Program-made: the position numbers and the translations under genes | In this document: piece after piece, positions 36,940-44,904 of the stretch | Position numbering within the stretch: the first letter of the stretch is position 1 | Layout of the letters: every line of letters begins with the position of its first letter | Source: an uncultured Clostridia bacterium | GTDB lineage: Bacteria > Bacillota > Clostridia > Oscillospirales > Ruminococcaceae | Assembly (NCBI GenBank): GCA_946498095.1 | Contig: CAMMMX010000019.1 | Coordinates: 1-57,358, forward strand | Direction: 5' to 3' | DNA length: 57,358 nucleotides | The notes under the pieces: generated by a model | Told to the model about the DNA's origin: nothing | The model's input: the letters and a program-made list of their open reading frames with translations, nothing else | The model's database searches: none

Positions 36940-37806
36940 TTACACCCCAGCCGAAAAGGAGTCGTAGCACGCTTTCATCGCTGCTGCATCCTCGGCTTGT
37001 GTCCCCGCCGATTCGCAGATAAAGGTCACCGCAAGATTGCGTTGAGCAACAAGCTCCATCAGCGGCTCATACGGCGGACCGTACTGGGTGTCGGCAAAGG
37101 TCAGATGCCGCTTTTCCCCGCCCTTTTCGGTATATTCAATTTTACTGAAATGGGCATGAAACCGCGTCGCACGTTCCCGTCCCAGGCAGTCCTCTATGTG
37201 GTCAAGGACTGCCGCAAAGTCCGATTCAGAAGATAAACTGCCCAATGTACGCGCGTTCAAATGCCCAAAATCGATGCAGGGGATCAGCCGCTCGTCTATA
37301 CTGCACAAGTCCATAACCTCATCCAGATCTCCCAACTGATTTATCTTCCCCATTGTCTCAGGACAGATATGGATGTGCCCCAATCCCTCTGCGTCCAAGG
37401 CACACAACGACCGCATCAGCGTGTCCTTTGCCAAGGAAAGCGCATCTACCCGCGGCAATTTGCCTGCCGTACCTGAATGGACAACGATGCGCGTCGCACC
37501 CATTGCGTCTGCCGCACGGGCGCTGTCCAGGATATATGCCACGCTTTTTTCACGTTTCTCCGCCTCCAGGCCGGAAAGAGAAATATAGTATGGCGCATGC
37601 AGGGACAGGGAAATTCCCATACTGGCAGCTACAGCACCGAACTCCTTGGCCGTTTTATCCCCGATACGAACACCGTGTCCGCACTGGTATTCGAACGCAG
37701 TCAAGCCCAGAGAACACGCGTGCTCAAGCACCGCAGACGTCCCTTTTGATGCGGCGTCAAAAGCGTCCACGCTTTGCGACCTCCCCGCCGGTCCGAACCG
37801 CACCAT
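36940..37806 (-). CDS. Endonuclease IV-like TIM-barrel protein
   Basis: A 288-aa protein of the AP endonuclease family 2 type. Metal-binding segments are present: LSLHAPYYISL, VVHSGTA, ICPETMGK, IDFGHLNART, HAHFSKIEYTEKGGEKRH and CESAGTQ. It is probably an apurinic-site endonuclease, but similar clostridial proteins may have a different substrate, so I do not use the name nfo. The gene ends 3 bp... upstream of nothing else in its frame and starts 2 bp after yqeG. Confidence 0.85.
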   Translation of the reverse strand: MVRFGPAGRSQSVDAFDAASKGTSAVLEHACSLGLTAFEYQCGHGVRIGDKTAKEFGAVAASMGISLSLHAPYYISLSGLEAEKREKSVAYILDSARAADAMGATRIVVHSGTAGKLPRVDALSLAKDTLMRSLCALDAEGLGHIHICPETMGKINQLGDLDEVMDLCSIDERLIPCIDFGHLNARTLGSLSSESDFAAVLDHIEDCLGRERATRFHAHFSKIEYTEKGGEKRHLTFADTQYGPPYEPLMELVAQRNLAVTFICESAGTQAEDAAAMKACYDSFSAGV

Positions 37807-37808
37807 TC

Positions 37809-38333
37809 TTAACTCCCTCCTTTGGGTGTGGAAAGCTTTGCAGCCCTCCGCCGGTAGTGCCGGATGAAAACACCTTCTAGCCTTTGTTTCATCTTATACA
37901 GTACGATACCCTTGTCGCTCAACGGCGTGACAAGAATCGTTTTGATACCGAAAAGGTTCCCGCCCAGCGTATCGGTAAACAGTTGATCGCCGACAATTGC
38001 GATCCGCTCCTTTGGGCACTCTAACGCTTGAGCAGCTTCCCGTATTCCTTTGGTCAGTGGCTTTAAGCCGTTTGCATGATAGGGCAGATCTAAAATCTGC
38101 GCAAACGGTTCCACCCGTGAGGGGGTATTGTTGGAGACAATCCGCATACGAAGACCAAGTCGTTTCATCTTGTCCAACCATTCTATCACACCTTTGGCAG
38201 GCTCATTGCTGCCATGTACGGTTAAGGTATTGTCCACATCCACAATCAACCCCTCGATATGGTTTTCCTGAAGGAAATCCGCATCAATGTCCAGCACACT
38301 GTCCAGAATGATAGCGGGTCTGAGTAAGGCCAT
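37809..38333 (-). CDS. yqeG: YqeG family HAD-IIIA phosphatase
   Basis: A 174-aa HAD hydrolase. VDVDNTLTVHG supplies the nucleophile Asp, IVSNNTPSRV the motif II Ser/Asn, and KPLTKG with AIVGDQLFTDTLGGNL motif III/IV. YqeG proteins act on phosphorylated lipid or sugar precursors (PGP phosphatase-like); the substrate is not settled here. First gene of the minus-strand run. The RBS is AAAGGAT, with a rather long spacing of 11. Confidence 0.93.
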   Translation of the reverse strand: MALLRPAIILDSVLDIDADFLQENHIEGLIVDVDNTLTVHGSNEPAKGVIEWLDKMKRLGLRMRIVSNNTPSRVEPFAQILDLPYHANGLKPLTKGIREAAQALECPKERIAIVGDQLFTDTLGGNLFGIKTILVTPLSDKGIVLYKMKQRLEGVFIRHYRRRAAKLSTPKGGS

Positions 38334-38420
38334 TGATTGGCCACATCCTTTCCTTTTTTCTGAGCCGTCTATCCGGTTTTCCGTACAGGAGACACATCTC
38401 CTACAAAAGATAGAAAAATG

Positions 38421-38447
38421 AAAAAGCGAGCATTCGCTCGCTTTTTT
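38421..38447 (-). terminator. Terminator of rpsU
   Basis: Stem AAAAAGCGAG (38421-38430) with CTCGCTTTTT (38437-38446). The minus strand runs into TTTTTCATTTTTC. It lies 26 bp after the rpsU stop. Confidence 0.88.
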
Positions 38448-38472
38448 CGGTCTCTCAACCGCACAATTCTAA

Positions 38473-38649
38473 CTATTTGAATTTGCGCTTCCGAGCGGCC
38501 TCAGACTTCTTCTTGCGTTTCACAGACGGCTTTTCATAATGCTCTCTCTTGCGGACTTCCGCGAGCGTGCCATCTTTCGCGCAGGACCTCTTAAACCTTC
38601 TGAGGGCGCTATCTAAAGATTCATTATCCTTCAGATGAATTTCTGCCAT
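38473..38649 (-). CDS. rpsU: 30S ribosomal protein S21
   Basis: A 58-aa basic ribosomal protein that binds the small subunit near the anti-Shine-Dalgarno end. [20 protein letters not shown] and the Arg/Lys-rich tail ([13 protein letters not shown]) are canonical. ATG 38649 follows AGGGAGGG; the open frame seven codons further upstream has no RBS. Its own promoter (TTGACA-17-TATAAT) and terminator make it monocistronic. Confidence 0.97.
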   Translation of the reverse strand: MAEIHLKDNESLDSALRRFKRSCAKDGTLAEVRKREHYEKPSVKRKKKSEAARKRKFK

Positions 38650-38716
38650 TTTATTCCCTCCCTTTGCCACCTAAAGCAGAGGTTTTACAAATTCTTGTAA
38701 AAACAATAACATATTA

Positions 38717-38745
38717 ATTATAAGGAATCCAGTGCCTTTTGTCAA
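38717..38745 (-). promoter_or_regulatory. Consensus sigma-A promoter of rpsU
   Basis: On the minus strand TTGACA (38745-38740), a 17-bp spacer and TATAAT (38722-38717): a perfect promoter, fitting a ribosomal protein gene. Confidence 0.9.
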
Positions 38746-38797
38746 GCACCTATTTTCATAATCAAACAAGAACGTTCGACAAAATGCGCCTATAGGT

Positions 38798-39529
38798 TCA
38801 TCGGCGGTATAGATTTGCTCTCCCCCGCTTGCCGATACGTGACACCGCCCCAATATGCGCCAAGACACGCATCGCCGTCTGCGCAGATGCAAGCGAAATC
38901 CCGCCGCACTCCTTCAGATCCGAGCAGGTAAATTCCTCCGGAAGATCCTGTGGCAGCAGGCTACGGAAATCCATAGGCGAAGCAAGCCTTATTTCATCAT
39001 GCAAATCGACTGGTACACGATCAAAGCGGCTGGATCCCTTCTTTCTGTCATGGCTCCACCCATCCAGATTACGATACTCTTCCACATCCAATAGGATCAA
39101 ATGGATACAAAGCCCCTCACGGCACAAATAATCCTTGACCTTATAAAGCTCAAAAAAGGCCTCCAGCGGAGAGCCTGTTTTCGGGGATTTCCGCTTATTA
39201 GACATTTCCCCCGTATTTGGATCCATCCAATATAGCCATTTCGTATGCGCAATAGGATAAACCACTGTAACCGGACAAACAGGCAAAAAAGCATCTAACT
39301 TACGACGCAGACGTTCAAACTGGCGTGTTTGTATCTCAATAATACCTGTCTCACCGACAATGTCCGCTACATAACCACCGACCTGAATTTCATGCCTGTC
39401 AGCTACCGGCTCATAATACCGCTTGAGCACCGCATGTACCGTTTTTTCTCCTAACGTGCCTATACCGTCACGTGTACGGACCTCATTTTTGACTAGGGAA
39501 CAAGCTTCATAAAAAGCCTGCTTATTCAT
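38798..39529 (-). CDS. Putative PD-(D/E)XK-like nuclease with C-terminal winged helix
   Basis: A 243-aa protein. The N-terminal part shows the arrangement E28...D56...E65-x-Q67 (GEKTVHAVL, YVADIVGE, IIEIQT), the layout of a PD-(D/E)XK nuclease with Gln in place of Lys. The C-terminal ~55 residues look like a winged helix (CSDLKECGGISLASAQTAMRVLAHIG). No name is recognised. The start ATG 39529 overlaps the end of the glycosylphosphotransferase gene by 8 bp with AGGATGAG upstream, so translation is coupled. Why a nuclease-like protein would be tied to exopolysaccharide synthesis is unclear. Confidence 0.75.
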   Translation of the reverse strand: MNKQAFYEACSLVKNEVRTRDGIGTLGEKTVHAVLKRYYEPVADRHEIQVGGYVADIVGETGIIEIQTRQFERLRRKLDAFLPVCPVTVVYPIAHTKWLYWMDPNTGEMSNKRKSPKTGSPLEAFFELYKVKDYLCREGLCIHLILLDVEEYRNLDGWSHDRKKGSSRFDRVPVDLHDEIRLASPMDFRSLLPQDLPEEFTCSDLKECGGISLASAQTAMRVLAHIGAVSRIGKRGRANLYRR

Positions 39530-40970
39530 GCGTCTCATCCTGCGCTTTTGGCAATTCCTGAGACGGGAGCGTCACAGGCAAGTCGCTGTCATTTTTGACC
39601 AAAAGTATATCCTGAATTTCGGGAGGGGTATCCGAAAATCCCTCCGTGCTCTCCTTCATGAACATAATTTTCACCGTCATCAACATCAACTTAATGTCCA
39701 TCAGCAATGAATAATTTTCAATATAAATGAGATCCATTGTCAGTTTGTCTTTTGGACTTGTATTGTATTTTCCATAAATTTGCGCATAACCCGTCAAACC
39801 CGCTTTCACCTTATGGCGCAACGCAAATTCTGGCAGCATCTGCGTGTATTCCTCGACATTTTCTATCCGTTCCGGACGTGGACCGACGAGAGACATATCC
39901 CCTTTAAATATATTGATGAGCTGTGGCAATTCGTCGACACGTGTCATCCGTATCAATTTACCTACCGGCGTAATCCTGTCATCGTCGTTAGTGGCCTTTT
40001 TAGCACCGTCCTTTTCAGCGTCCACAATCATGCTACGGAACTTTATCAGGGTAAACAGCTTTCCATCCTTAGTAACACGATCCTGCTTAAAGAACACCGG
40101 CCCCTTGTCATACGCTTTAATCGCAATCGCGATTAGCGCCATAAAAGGGGAAGCAACGACCAGCCCGATGGACGAAAAGACTATGTCCATCACACGTTTC
40201 ACCAACGCCTGTTCAAAGTTAATCCCACGGTTTTTACATAGCATCACCGGTGAGTCAAAAATTTGACACATCGTCGCATTTTTCACCATGATGTCGGAAA
40301 CCTCGGGCAACAGGTACAAACGTTTTTTTGATTCATAGCAGTACATCATGATTTTATTTTTGACATTTTCATTCGTACTGCAAAGGAAAACCGCTTCATG
40401 CATATCGATTTGCCGGCAAATTTCATCCATCGGCAGATTGGTATTGATGATGCTTTTAATGGCATAACGTTTTTTCTTCTGACTCATCTTATAAATGGAT
40501 TCTAACGCTTCTGATTGATTCGAGCAGATGACAATAACGTCATGCGTTGGGTTCAGCAGGAAATAAAGCTTATATCCCACGAAACTAAGTATCACGTAGG
40601 TCAGGATTTGCCAAACCGTAGCCATCAGCAAATATACCGGACTGAGCAGCATGCGGGCGATCAGGCACAGTTGAAAATAAGTGATCAAATTGGTCAGCAA
40701 AATAGAAAGGACAAAAGAATACATGGTATCAGAATAGGTACTGACTCCAATTTTAAACGCGCCATATAGTTTCATAAACAAAAACAGCACAACAACATAA
40801 GAAAACATAACAAGGTAGTTGCCCTTGTTGTCAAAAGTTGCTGCTTCATAAAATCCCTTCCAAAAAAACACATAAATACCGAACAACGCAGCGAACGTAA
40901 TCAGGTGCATCGTAAACATAATGGATTTACGGAATTTTCTGATCGTATTAATCCTAACCGCCCCCATCAT
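39522..40970 (-). CDS. Exopolysaccharide polyprenyl glycosylphosphotransferase
   Basis: A 482-aa membrane enzyme that transfers a sugar-1-phosphate to undecaprenyl phosphate, starting capsule or exopolysaccharide repeat synthesis. About four N-terminal membrane helices (residues 20-150) precede a CoA-binding-like region, then a fifth hydrophobic segment (about 265-285) and the catalytic domain with KGPVFFKQDRV, KFRSM, DELPQLINIFKGDMSLVGPRP. The ORF start at 40970 lacks a clear RBS and lies about 10 bp after the predicted transcript start, so the true start may be a few codons downstream or the mRNA is nearly leaderless. No other capsule genes are adjacent. Confidence 0.9.
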   Translation of the reverse strand: MMGAVRINTIRKFRKSIMFTMHLITFAALFGIYVFFWKGFYEAATFDNKGNYLVMFSYVVVLFLFMKLYGAFKIGVSTYSDTMYSFVLSILLTNLITYFQLCLIARMLLSPVYLLMATVWQILTYVILSFVGYKLYFLLNPTHDVIVICSNQSEALESIYKMSQKKKRYAIKSIINTNLPMDEICRQIDMHEAVFLCSTNENVKNKIMMYCYESKKRLYLLPEVSDIMVKNATMCQIFDSPVMLCKNRGINFEQALVKRVMDIVFSSIGLVVASPFMALIAIAIKAYDKGPVFFKQDRVTKDGKLFTLIKFRSMIVDAEKDGAKKATNDDDRITPVGKLIRMTRVDELPQLINIFKGDMSLVGPRPERIENVEEYTQMLPEFALRHKVKAGLTGYAQIYGKYNTSPKDKLTMDLIYIENYSLLMDIKLMLMTVKIMFMKESTEGFSDTPPEIQDILLVKNDSDLPVTLPSQELPKAQDETHE

Positions 40971-40987
40971 TATTTGACACTTTATTT

Positions 40988-41016
40988 ATTCTAACATACT
41001 TACACACTTTTTACAA
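40988..41016 (-). promoter_or_regulatory. Promoter candidate of the glycosylphosphotransferase gene
   Basis: On the minus strand TTGTAA (41016-41011), a 17-bp spacer and TAGAAT (40993-40988). It is within 20 bp of the annotated start, leaving almost no leader. Confidence 0.5.
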
Positions 41017-41106
41017 TACTGCATGAATTGCCCCCTTGTCAGCTCTTCGTTAATGTTACGAATAAAAAATGCAAGCAATCAAATCGTGTCTGTTTTTTGA
41101 TTTAAA

Positions 41107-41135
41107 TTGACATATCGTGATTTTTATGATACAAT
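41107..41135 (+). promoter_or_regulatory. Sigma-A promoter of the leader/sRNA and Cys-rich gene
   Basis: TTGACA (41107-41112), a 17-bp spacer and TACAAT (41130-41135). The predicted start lies near 41142, giving a leader of about 165 nt before the Cys-rich protein. Confidence 0.8.
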
Positions 41136-41159
41136 TTACGTAGTAATAGTATGCGCAAA

Positions 41160-41210
41160 AATATGCCGGCAGTCAAAAAAAGCTGACCAGGCATTTTCTT
41201 TTTTTGTCTC
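41160..41210 (+). ncRNA. Candidate attenuator or small RNA terminator in the leader
   Basis: A hairpin made of ATGCC (5' side, from 41163) and GGCAT (3' side) with an inner imperfect GGCAG/CTGACC stem, followed by TTTTCTTTTTTT. It sits 20-70 nt into the transcript from the promoter at 41107. It could end a ~70-nt RNA or act as an attenuator for the gene at 41306. No known riboswitch was recognised. Confidence 0.45.
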
Positions 41211-41305
41211 CTCAAGCATAAAGTTTGCTATAGATCATTCCACTACTATATCAATTATATGCCTTTTTGTCCTAGAACAAAAGGACGTCAGATTGGAGTG
41301 TTTCT

Positions 41306-41707
41306 ATGTGTGAGGACTGCCATCGAACCCAATGCCACCCGCAATGCCCTAACGCAACGCCGCCCAGCCCGCCTGCTTACTGCTGCGTGTGCGGGGAAGC
41401 GTTCTATGAAGGACAGATTTTGAAAGAACATCTGCTCTGCGGCTCCATAGAATGTTATGAGGCCGTCATCGATGGACTCGCTACCGACAGAGATTATGAG
41501 CGCTATACACGGGAATATCTCTCCCTGTTTTGGGAGGAGTTTGGAGAAGATATCCTGTCCGCGATTGCGCAGGGACATCCCCTTTACGATCAAGGAAGCG
41601 GCTCCCCATCTCTATTTAAACAATTCGCCCGGCTTGACTGGTACTGCTTCTGTCAGTGGTACCGCGACAACGAAGACGACAGCATACCGTTCCCTAAACA
41701 GCTGTAA
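41306..41707 (+). CDS. Cys-rich hypothetical protein
   Basis: A 133-aa protein of unknown function. The first 30 residues hold C2, C5, C10, C14, C26, C27 and C29 (CEDCHRTQC, CCVCGEAF), with C45 and C50 further on, suggesting a zinc-binding head. The rest is acidic and aromatic. GGAG lies about 8 bases before ATG 41306. It stands alone behind a promoter with a long leader that contains a terminator-like hairpin, so its expression may be attenuated. Confidence 0.75.
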   Translation: MCEDCHRTQCHPQCPNATPPSPPAYCCVCGEAFYEGQILKEHLLCGSIECYEAVIDGLATDRDYERYTREYLSLFWEEFGEDILSAIAQGHPLYDQGSGSPSLFKQFARLDWYCFCQWYRDNEDDSIPFPKQL

Positions 41708-42163
41708 TGACCACATAAAAGAAGAATGTCTGCCCAATCACACAAGTATCCTCCGCCTCTTGGATACGATCATCTTTTGAAACAACGGGCATCAATTGAT
41801 GCCATGATAAGCTCTGTCTTATGAGAATGAAACAGGATCATTCCAGGACGCTTGCATCAGCCAAGGAGTCACTACGAAACATAACGCAGAAAGAACAAAC
41901 GGCATCTTGTATGGCTTTACCGGCCACGCCTGAATTCGAAAATGGACCTAAAAATATTTCTCCCAACTCGCAAATCCGGATGGGAAACAAACCTTTGCAA
42001 TACATCCTCCTATACAAAATACCGCAGAGGTCAGGAGCCCTGTCCGTAGCGGGGTTCTACACTTGACAGACGAAACGATTCGTTATAAGATAGGAGTGGT
42101 TTTAGTTCCTTAGAAATGCATCCGGCGAATATGGACCAGAATGATAGAAAGGCGTGTACTACA
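41708..42163. other. Non-coding interval with promoter for the URO-D-like gene
   Basis: No supported gene; an 81-codon ORF at 41821-42066 has no RBS and a random-looking sequence. The promoter with an operator-like dyad lies at 42063-42091. Confidence 0.5.
42063..42091 (+). promoter_or_regulatory. Promoter with operator-like dyad in the spacer
   Basis: Consensus TTGACA (42063-42068), a 17-bp spacer and TAAGAT (42086-42091). The spacer contains GAAACGATTCGTT (42072-42084), differing at one position from the GAAACGTTTCGTT core of the dyad at 14643-14659. It may be bound by the same LacI-type repressor. Confidence 0.7.
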
Positions 42164-43183
42164 ATGACCAGCAAGGAAATCATCAAAAAAATATTAGCCC
42201 ATGACCATCCGCCGCGGATTGGTTTTTGCTTTGGAGACGGCAACCCCAACGATTTTGCCTTCTGCAATGCTGCAACACTGCTGAATCCGCTATATGACAA
42301 GTATGCGGAATGGGGAGACTACCCGGAACTTAAGGAAAAAGCTGGCGGCTTTTCCGGCGAGGTCCGTCAGGACTGTTTTGGCAACATTTATGGGCGTTTT
42401 GACCAAAAAACCAAAGGAGAATGTATCTACGGCATTCTGCAGGATGGCTGGGACGGACTGGATAACCTTACCTTCCCTATTATCAACGAGGAATACGATC
42501 AGTATGTCAAACAGCAGAAATTCGCAGCCTGCGACAAATATGTCCTGGCAACGATGCATGTCGCCGTCTTTTCTTCCCTGCGCGATTGCCGACACATGGA
42601 TAACGCGCTGATGGACACTGCTTTGGAGCCGGAAAATGTTACTCGTTTTTTAGGAAAAATCCAGGAACTTGCGTTGGAAATGGTTCGCCGCGCGGCTGCT
42701 AATGGTGTCGACGGCCTACTCATGTACGACGATCTGGGTATGCAACATGCGCTGTTCATGAGCCCTGCCACCTTCCGCGAATTGTTCCAACCGGTATATG
42801 GCGCTATCGCACAGGAAGCGCACCGGTATGGAATGCATTTCTTCCTGCATTCCTGTGGACTGGTTTATGATATCATCGGAGGCCTGATTGAGGTGGGAGT
42901 CGACGCGTTCCAGTTTGATCAGCCGGAGCTGTCCGGCAGCGAAACACTGGCAAGGGAGTTCGGTGATAAAGCAGTCTTTTACTGTCCGGTGGATATTCAA
43001 AAAATTATGCCGACCGGTGATCGTGCCGTTATTGAAGCAGGCGCTCTCAACATGGTCAACCAGTTCAAGAAATGCGGCGGCAGCCTAATTGCCATGGATT
43101 ATGGCAACTGGGACGACCTTGGCGTACTTCCGCAATGGCGTCAATGGGCACGTGACATCATCATCCAGAATGCTAATCTGTAA
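42164..43183 (+). CDS. Uroporphyrinogen decarboxylase family protein (methyltransferase-like)
   Basis: A 339-aa protein of the URO-D superfamily. The HxCG zinc motif (FFLHSCGLV) indicates the corrinoid:CoM-type methyltransferase branch (MtaA/MtbA-like) rather than haem synthesis; DAFQFDQPEL and YCPVDIQKIMP complete the barrel. Clostridial relatives are poorly characterised and may demethylate or carry methyl groups. No corrinoid protein is adjacent. ATG 42164 with AAAGG upstream is preferred to 42116. It has a promoter with an operator-like site and a strong terminator, so it is individually regulated. Confidence 0.85.
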   Translation: MTSKEIIKKILAHDHPPRIGFCFGDGNPNDFAFCNAATLLNPLYDKYAEWGDYPELKEKAGGFSGEVRQDCFGNIYGRFDQKTKGECIYGILQDGWDGLDNLTFPIINEEYDQYVKQQKFAACDKYVLATMHVAVFSSLRDCRHMDNALMDTALEPENVTRFLGKIQELALEMVRRAAANGVDGLLMYDDLGMQHALFMSPATFRELFQPVYGAIAQEAHRYGMHFFLHSCGLVYDIIGGLIEVGVDAFQFDQPELSGSETLAREFGDKAVFYCPVDIQKIMPTGDRAVIEAGALNMVNQFKKCGGSLIAMDYGNWDDLGVLPQWRQWARDIIIQNANL

Positions 43184-43200
43184 GCTTCGACAAAGACAAA

Positions 43201-43235
43201 GAAAGGCTCCTGCCGTAAAATGGCAGGAGCCTTTC
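43201..43235. terminator. Bidirectional terminator
   Basis: A perfect 14-bp stem (43201-43214 with 43222-43235) between convergent genes, with T-rich sides on both strands. Confidence 0.88.
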
Positions 43236-43253
43236 TTCTATTGTAACCGCCTA

Positions 43254-44294
43254 CTATGCGGATTCTTTTTCCATCTGCGCCGGCGTTAAATGATCCTTTT
43301 TTCCTGTAATGCCTGAAACAAAGAAAATACCAGTCAGGATTGGCAGGTAGAAGGTAATGACACGCCAAATCAACATAGCAGGGTTGAGTGCGTACTGCGG
43401 GAAAAACATTCCAAAAAAGGTCACAAAGCTCAGTTCTGCGCCGCCGATAGCCCCAGGCAATGGGACAAACGAGGAAATCATCGTGACAAACGCTTGAGCG
43501 GCGATCATAATGGAGATGCGGGCCTGATTGAGTCCGAAGGAACGGTATACGAAATAAGGGATGAGAAAGAACACAGTCAACTGCACTGCGGAAAGCAACA
43601 ACATTTGGATCACCATCCAGGGGTGATCCTTAATTGCACGGAAGCTCTCATAAAACTTCTTCAGCTCCCCTTGGATGTAATCAATTTTACGCTCCTTGTT
43701 TTTGATAAGACGCAACTTATGCAGCAGCCGGATCGTCCCCACGCAGACCTTGGACGTAAATTTCTTAAAGAAACAGATACAGACCAGCGCGGCTAGAATG
43801 ATAGTATTGATGGAAAATCCGATGAAAACAAGATATCCAAATTTATGAATACGCGCGGCAAAGTACCCCCAACGCAAAACAAGGACGGCAAGGGAGTAAA
43901 TTGTCAGCGTAGTCTGATATACGATAAACTTAACCAAGAGCGTACATCCGGATACTCCCAGAGGAACACCTGTTTTGACCATGTGGTACGCCTGCATCGG
44001 CTGACCACCGCTTGCAGAAGGGGTCACACAGTTGAAAAACTGTCCAATCATGGATGTATGGAGAGTCGTGCCGAATCGCTGTACAGGATGAAATTTTTTT
44101 ACCGGTATGTGCAGAACAACAGCTTCCAGCAGCCAGTACAGAATCATAACGCAAACTGCGCAGCCAAGCCAAACAGGATTTACGCTTGTCAGCGCGTGGA
44201 CCAGATTTTCTACCCCGTCGACCATAATGATATAACCCAGCAGCACAGCAGACGCCGCCAAAATGATTATAATATTTGTTTTTTTGAATTTCAT
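43254..44294 (-). CDS. LPG-synthase transmembrane-domain family protein (flippase-like)
   Basis: A 346-aa integral membrane protein with about eight hydrophobic segments. It belongs to the lysylphosphatidylglycerol synthase TM-domain/UPF0104 family: TPSASGGQPMQAYHMVKTG and VPLPGAIGGAELSFV are hallmark motifs. There is no aminoacyl-transferase domain, so it probably moves a lipid rather than making lysyl-PG. The start at 44294 has AAAGGGG upstream; the extended frame to 44405 has no RBS. The Lys/Glu-rich C-terminus is cytoplasmic. Confidence 0.88.
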   Translation of the reverse strand: MKFKKTNIIIILAASAVLLGYIIMVDGVENLVHALTSVNPVWLGCAVCVMILYWLLEAVVLHIPVKKFHPVQRFGTTLHTSMIGQFFNCVTPSASGGQPMQAYHMVKTGVPLGVSGCTLLVKFIVYQTTLTIYSLAVLVLRWGYFAARIHKFGYLVFIGFSINTIILAALVCICFFKKFTSKVCVGTIRLLHKLRLIKNKERKIDYIQGELKKFYESFRAIKDHPWMVIQMLLLSAVQLTVFFLIPYFVYRSFGLNQARISIMIAAQAFVTMISSFVPLPGAIGGAELSFVTFFGMFFPQYALNPAMLIWRVITFYLPILTGIFFVSGITGKKDHLTPAQMEKESA

Positions 44295-44904
44295 GGAAAA
44301 CCCCTTTACTGTGCTGCCTGCCGGCAAGGTCACCGCCGGCAGCAGGATGCTGATCCTGGAAAGATACTCCCGAAGAAACAGCTTCGTATACCTTGCATTT
44401 GCCAATCCCTTTACTCTTTCATGGTTCCACCAGCTTTTAACAGACGCTGATAGGAATCCGTAACCATATCCATCATATCGGAAACGGATGGAAAAGTCAA
44501 TGAAACCACAGAAAAACAGCCCTGCAAACGGCTCAATGACATTGTTTCTATTATATGTGATTTGATTCGTTTTTTCTAGAGATTTGCCTTACATTTTGCT
44601 TACAATTTTGTAAGAACGATAGAATCAGCGCCATAGGAGGATCCTCCTATGGCGCTTGCTTTTTCAACGTCACCCCTCCTGTTGGCAAAAGGCGCGATAT
44701 ATCGTGAGATGCGGGGCGCTGTCATTCGGCAGTATTTCCGTCCGCCCTTGAAAAAGGACATACATTCATTCCGAAGCTTACCAGCAAGCATATGAACGGA
44801 ACAGGCGGGCAACCTCTTGTCAATTTAACTGGTCCCCTATTCCTGTGTTTCCTATACAAAGGACAGCCGGGATACCGACAAATAAAAAAATTGCATGGAG
44901 CTCC
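44295..44904. other. Non-coding interval (610 bp)
   Basis: No supported ORF. It contains a promoter-like TTGCTT-18-TAGAAT (44596-44625) on the plus strand, directly followed by the palindrome at 44627-44656 and a T-run. Confidence 0.55.
44627..44665 (+). terminator. Orphan palindrome plus T-run
   Basis: A perfect 30-nt palindrome (44627-44656) followed by TGCTTTTTC. No rightward gene precedes it. It may close a short unannotated transcript or act as a site. Confidence 0.6.

Noticed and set aside
41821-42066. 81-codon ORF upstream of the URO-D-like gene
   Set aside because: No RBS, random-looking composition, and it runs into the -35 element of a good promoter.
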